Notes under the pieces: generated by a model
The model's input: the letters and a program-made list of their open reading frames with translations, nothing else
Database searches by the model: none
What the model was told of the DNA's origin: nothing
Shown here: piece after piece, positions 55,432 to 57,588 of the stretch
Numbering within the stretch: the first letter of the stretch is position 1
How the letters are laid out: the number at the start of each line of letters is the position of its first letter
Source of the DNA: an uncultured Acetatifactor sp.
GTDB taxonomy: Bacteria > Bacillota > Clostridia > Lachnospirales > Lachnospiraceae
Direction of reading: 5' to 3'
NCBI GenBank assembly: GCA_934394665.1
Contig: CAKRRS010000009.1
Location: 1 to 57,588, forward strand
DNA length: 57,588 bases
Program-made: the position numbers and the translations under genes

Positions 55432-55585
55432 GATTATTTACCTCCTTATCAACGTCTTTCCAGCTTAATAACAATGCTAGATAAATAAAAGTAACTAAAA
55501 CGCAAATAACAAATAAACCAAGTGATATAATTGGCACACATAAACAACTATAATTATATGTACAATCTATTAATGCACACACCAA
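55400..55585 (-). CDS. Possible small membrane protein
   Basis: A 61-codon frame with one strong hydrophobic segment (IISLGLFVICVLVTFIYLALLL) and an acidic tail. It overlaps the end of the upstream gene and the start of the frameshifted gene, and begins at TTG or GTG with a distant GGAG. Being in the operon with a clear membrane helix supports it slightly; it could also be chance. Confidence 0.3.
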   Translation of the reverse strand: MVCALIDCTYNYSCLCVPIISLGLFVICVLVTFIYLALLLSWKDVDKEVNNHESSGSESEL

Positions 55586-56319
55586 AGGAAAAAAACTCCT
55601 AAAATTGAAAAAATGATAAAAATAATCAATCCCGATTTCATTCCCTTTGGTTTTTTTATTTCCCTCTTTTTTTCTTCATACTGTGATTTTTCAAATTTTA
55701 ATTCTTCAATCCTCAATTCCAGTTTTTCGGCTTCTCCTGCTTTTTCGTGATACCACAGTCCCGCAGTTTGTGGAACAATATCTCCAACATCAATTAATGA
55801 TGCAGAAAATAATAATGAATTTGCACTTCGCTTTTTTGCCCTCTTTTCAATCTCAAATAGCACTTTTTTACAAACCCCATAATCAAATTCATTTGTATAC
55901 TTTTTTGCCAATACCACCGGTACTTTATCTGAATTCACATCACAGACTTGTTCTTCATTCAAATCAAATATTTCTTCACAAATTTTTAATGCTCTCACCC
56001 AGTACCTTTCCATTTTAAAATAATCGAGCTTTGGTTTTTCTTCTGGCTTATAAACTATATCTATACTTCTATGATCCACCAGCATAGACACATTATCTCT
56101 TACAAAATCAAGCGCATCATCATCGTCTAATTTTTCTATTATATCGTCGTGCTGCTTAGTTTTCATATTGAGCTCATCATTAATTTCTTTGATTTTGTCT
56201 AAAATGTTGTCTCTATCAGCACTGATACTTATTAATTTTGAAGCAATAAAGCCGCCAATAATTGCTATAATAGTTGCTGAACATCCAGCAATTGAATAAA
56301 AGAAACTAGAATAATCCAA
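55570..56319 (-). CDS. Two-helix membrane protein with soluble middle domain
   Basis: The TTG at 56319 is taken as start because GGAGG lies nine bases upstream (the frame also opens at a GTG at 56349). The product starts with DYSSFFYSIAGCSATIIAII, a membrane helix, then GGFIASKLISI, a coiled-coil stretch (ILDKIKEINDELNMKTKQ), a ~130-residue soluble region, a second coiled coil (KLELRIEELKFEKSQYEEKK) and a C-terminal helix LIIFIIFSILGVFFLW. No enzymatic motif was recognised. It may anchor a complex of this operon at the membrane. Confidence 0.65.
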   Translation of the reverse strand: MDYSSFFYSIAGCSATIIAIIGGFIASKLISISADRDNILDKIKEINDELNMKTKQHDDIIEKLDDDDALDFVRDNVSMLVDHRSIDIVYKPEEKPKLDYFKMERYWVRALKICEEIFDLNEEQVCDVNSDKVPVVLAKKYTNEFDYGVCKKVLFEIEKRAKKRSANSLLFSASLIDVGDIVPQTAGLWYHEKAGEAEKLELRIEELKFEKSQYEEKKREIKKPKGMKSGLIIFIIFSILGVFFLWCVH

Positions 56320-56357
56320 CTTAATAGCCCTCCATACCTTTTTACACAAAAATAGTA

Positions 56358-56855
56358 TTAAACAATTTTATCGATATCATCTGTCTCAATTTGAGTATTT
56401 CCGCCCAGAACAGAAGCCAAAACAGCAACTGTACCGCCAACTACAATAGTAGCTAAAGTAGCCATACCCGCAATAAATCGCTTATTCTCTGTATCCTTCT
56501 TATCAACTTTCTCAGTAACATCCTTCATCTGCTCGATAATGTATTTTTTCTGTTCAAATGTTAGATTTTCATTTTCGAGCTCTTTTTGAAGTGAAGTAAT
56601 TATGGCATTATACGTGTCATAAACCGCTTTAACACTTTCATTATTAGACTCCAATCCCTTATCCAAGAATACCTTATATTCTGTTAACATTTCTTTAGTT
56701 GTATTAGCAAATTCGGGGAACTGCTCAAGTGCCTTCTTTGCTACTTCTGGATCCATCTTGTCTAACATGGATGCCATTTTAATCACCTTATCTTTAGTAA
56801 GGTGTCTAAAATCTGCAATATCTAGTTTTTTAAGTACTTTTGCTTCTGACATCAT
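56358..56855 (-). CDS. Helical protein with C-terminal membrane segment
   Basis: From ATG 56855 (GAGGAGG nine bases upstream) this ~165-residue protein is mostly helical and charged (residues 1-~125) and ends with FIAGMATLATIVVGGTVAVL, a membrane helix, plus a short acidic tail. No family was recognised. The gene follows the HTH gene immediately, so the two are probably co-translated. Confidence 0.65.
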   Translation of the reverse strand: MMSEAKVLKKLDIADFRHLTKDKVIKMASMLDKMDPEVAKKALEQFPEFANTTKEMLTEYKVFLDKGLESNNESVKAVYDTYNAIITSLQKELENENLTFEQKKYIIEQMKDVTEKVDKKDTENKRFIAGMATLATIVVGGTVAVLASVLGGNTQIETDDIDKIV

Positions 56856-56859
56856 AGTA

Positions 56860-57333
56860 TTATTCCTCCTCATTCGCTAATTGACCTAATACAAAATTAC
56901 ATTCCGTTATCTGCTGCTGGTCATTTGTTATTTCACGCTGCAACTGTTCTATGGCTGCTAATTTCTGGTTGATAGACTGATTACGTCTCTCAATTTCTTC
57001 CTGAAGATATCTAGTAACATCCTCTTTTGAAAAAGACTCATCACCAGTCTCCTTTGCCTTTTGGACTGCCGCCAAATAAGTAGCTGCAATACCACCTACA
57101 ATTGGAGCCGCTGCAATCGGCATCATCATAGCTGCACCTACTAGGCCACCGGCCATACCAGCATATTTAGGTGAGCTCTTAAGAAACTTATTCAAATCAC
57201 CTTCAGTTACCACGTGTCCATCTTTTCTAGATGCCTTTTCCGCATGCAACTTTCCACTACGAATCCATCTTCGAACCGTTTCCGGTTGCGTATTAAGCAT
57301 ATCTGCTATCTGTTTAACATTATATGTATCCAC
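56860..57333 (-). CDS. Excisionase-like HTH protein with membrane hairpin
   Basis: The GTG at 57333 is preferred because GAGGTG stands six bases upstream; the frame opens at 57342. Residues ~1-52 are a MerR/excisionase-type HTH (VKQIADMLNTQPETVRRWIR, SGKLHAEKASRKDG, VTEGDLNKFLK). A Gly/Ala/Met-rich hydrophobic stretch (~57-90, MAGGLVGAAMMMPIAAAPIVG) that could form a membrane hairpin follows, then a coiled coil (~100-150, RNQSINQKLAAIEQLQREI). A DNA-binding or protein-binding HTH tied to a membrane segment is unusual. It is the first gene of the operon. Confidence 0.7.
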   Translation of the reverse strand: MDTYNVKQIADMLNTQPETVRRWIRSGKLHAEKASRKDGHVVTEGDLNKFLKSSPKYAGMAGGLVGAAMMMPIAAAPIVGGIAATYLAAVQKAKETGDESFSKEDVTRYLQEEIERRNQSINQKLAAIEQLQREITNDQQQITECNFVLGQLANEEE

Positions 57334-57366
57334 TGAGCACACCTCACTTTCTTTGTCTCTAGTAAT

Positions 57367-57395
57367 AGAATATCACCTTTATACACATTTTGTAA
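57367..57395 (-). promoter_or_regulatory. Promoter of the accessory operon
   Basis: On the minus strand TTACAA (57395-57390), a 17-base spacer and TATTCT (57372-57367), ~35 bases before the GTG start of the HTH gene. Confidence 0.6.
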
Positions 57396-57423
57396 CATAA
57401 ATGTTGTATTAAAGTAGTATTAA

Positions 57424-57470
57424 AATCAAAAAAGCCGGTAAGCAAACCACTCTCGGTTCACCCACCGGCC
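57424..57470 (-). terminator. Rho-independent terminator of the right-edge gene
   Basis: On the minus strand GCCGGT (57469-57464) pairs with ACCGGC (57439-57434) and is followed by TTTTTTGATTTT. It closes the gene entering from the right edge and separates it from the accessory operon. Confidence 0.75.
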
Positions 57471-57485
57471 ATTTAACTTTATCTC

Positions 57486-57588
57486 TTATTCAGTTGCTAC
57501 TTCAAACTCTGTTCCATAGCTTCCATTTTTGATTGCAGCATAATCAGAAAGCATATTTGTATTGCCTACTGATGAACTATCTGACGTT
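57486..57588 (-). CDS. C-terminal end of a protein (partial)
   Basis: The minus frame reads SSSVGNTNMLSDYAAIKNGS, then YGTEFEVATE and TAA at 57486. It has no start in the window. The Ser/Asn-rich stretch and DYAAIKNGSYG resemble small uncharacterised Lachnospiraceae proteins, but no family can be named. Confidence 0.5.
   Translation of the reverse strand, partial: TSDSSSVGNTNMLSDYAAIKNGSYGTEFEVATE

Overview
The window looks like the chromosome of an anaerobic, low-to-mid GC Gram-positive, most likely a Lachnospiraceae member (Clostridia). This rests on AGGAGG-type ribosome binding sites, a kdu/kdg pectin-catabolism operon whose KDPG aldolase carries a VOC domain, an anaerobic-type (cbi) cobalamin pathway, YitT/YfhO/LtaS-like membrane proteins and lipoproteins instead of periplasmic proteins. 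No rRNA, tRNA or CRISPR array was seen. Nearly all genes of the first 51 kb lie on the minus strand.

Layout. 1-2.2 kb: an acyltransferase-3 membrane protein with its TetR regulator, then gene remnants. 2.3-8.6 kb: a five-gene operon (kduI, kduD, rpiB-like, kdgA, kdgK) that takes 5-keto-4-deoxyuronate from pectin to pyruvate and glyceraldehyde-3-phosphate; a divergent AraC regulator and a cre-like site sit at its promoter. 8.6-14 kb: YitT, YfhO and LTA-synthase-like membrane proteins. 14-20.5 kb: the F-type ATP synthase operon atpBEF-(HA)-GDC, in which delta and alpha are one 674-codon polypeptide. 20.6-27.3 kb: a class-I glutamine amidotransferase, a DUF2974 hydrolase, a TetR regulator, citrate synthase, a glycosyltransferase fused to a MarR-like winged helix, and a DUF362 ferredoxin-like protein.

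27.3-50.8 kb: a 20-gene cobalamin operon led by a cobalamin riboswitch and terminator. It begins with a lipoprotein form of the cobalt chelatase CbiK, a duplicated-domain lipoprotein and a BtuFCD-type transporter, and continues with cbiP, cobT, cobU, cobS, a cobU paralogue, cobC, cbiB, cobD, cbiC, cbiD, cbiF, cbiG, cbiH, a cbiJ-cbiE-cbiT fusion and cbiA. CbiL and a corrinoid adenosyltransferase are not in the window. Two spacers of this operon carry hairpin repeats with the same 74-bp period.

50.9-57.6 kb: a TetR gene and then an AT-rich accessory island. It holds a Fic-fold protein whose motif histidine is replaced, with four copies of an operator-like motif at its promoter; an intact RelB/DinJ antitoxin followed by a YafQ-type toxin cut off after 26 residues by one copy of a ~200-bp direct repeat; a fossil of a phage family-A DNA polymerase; and a compact minus-strand operon encoding an HTH protein with a membrane hairpin, two further membrane/coiled-coil proteins, a frameshifted small gene, a J-domain-like protein and an HNH nuclease. 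This last operon is the best candidate for an undescribed conflict (defence or toxin) system.
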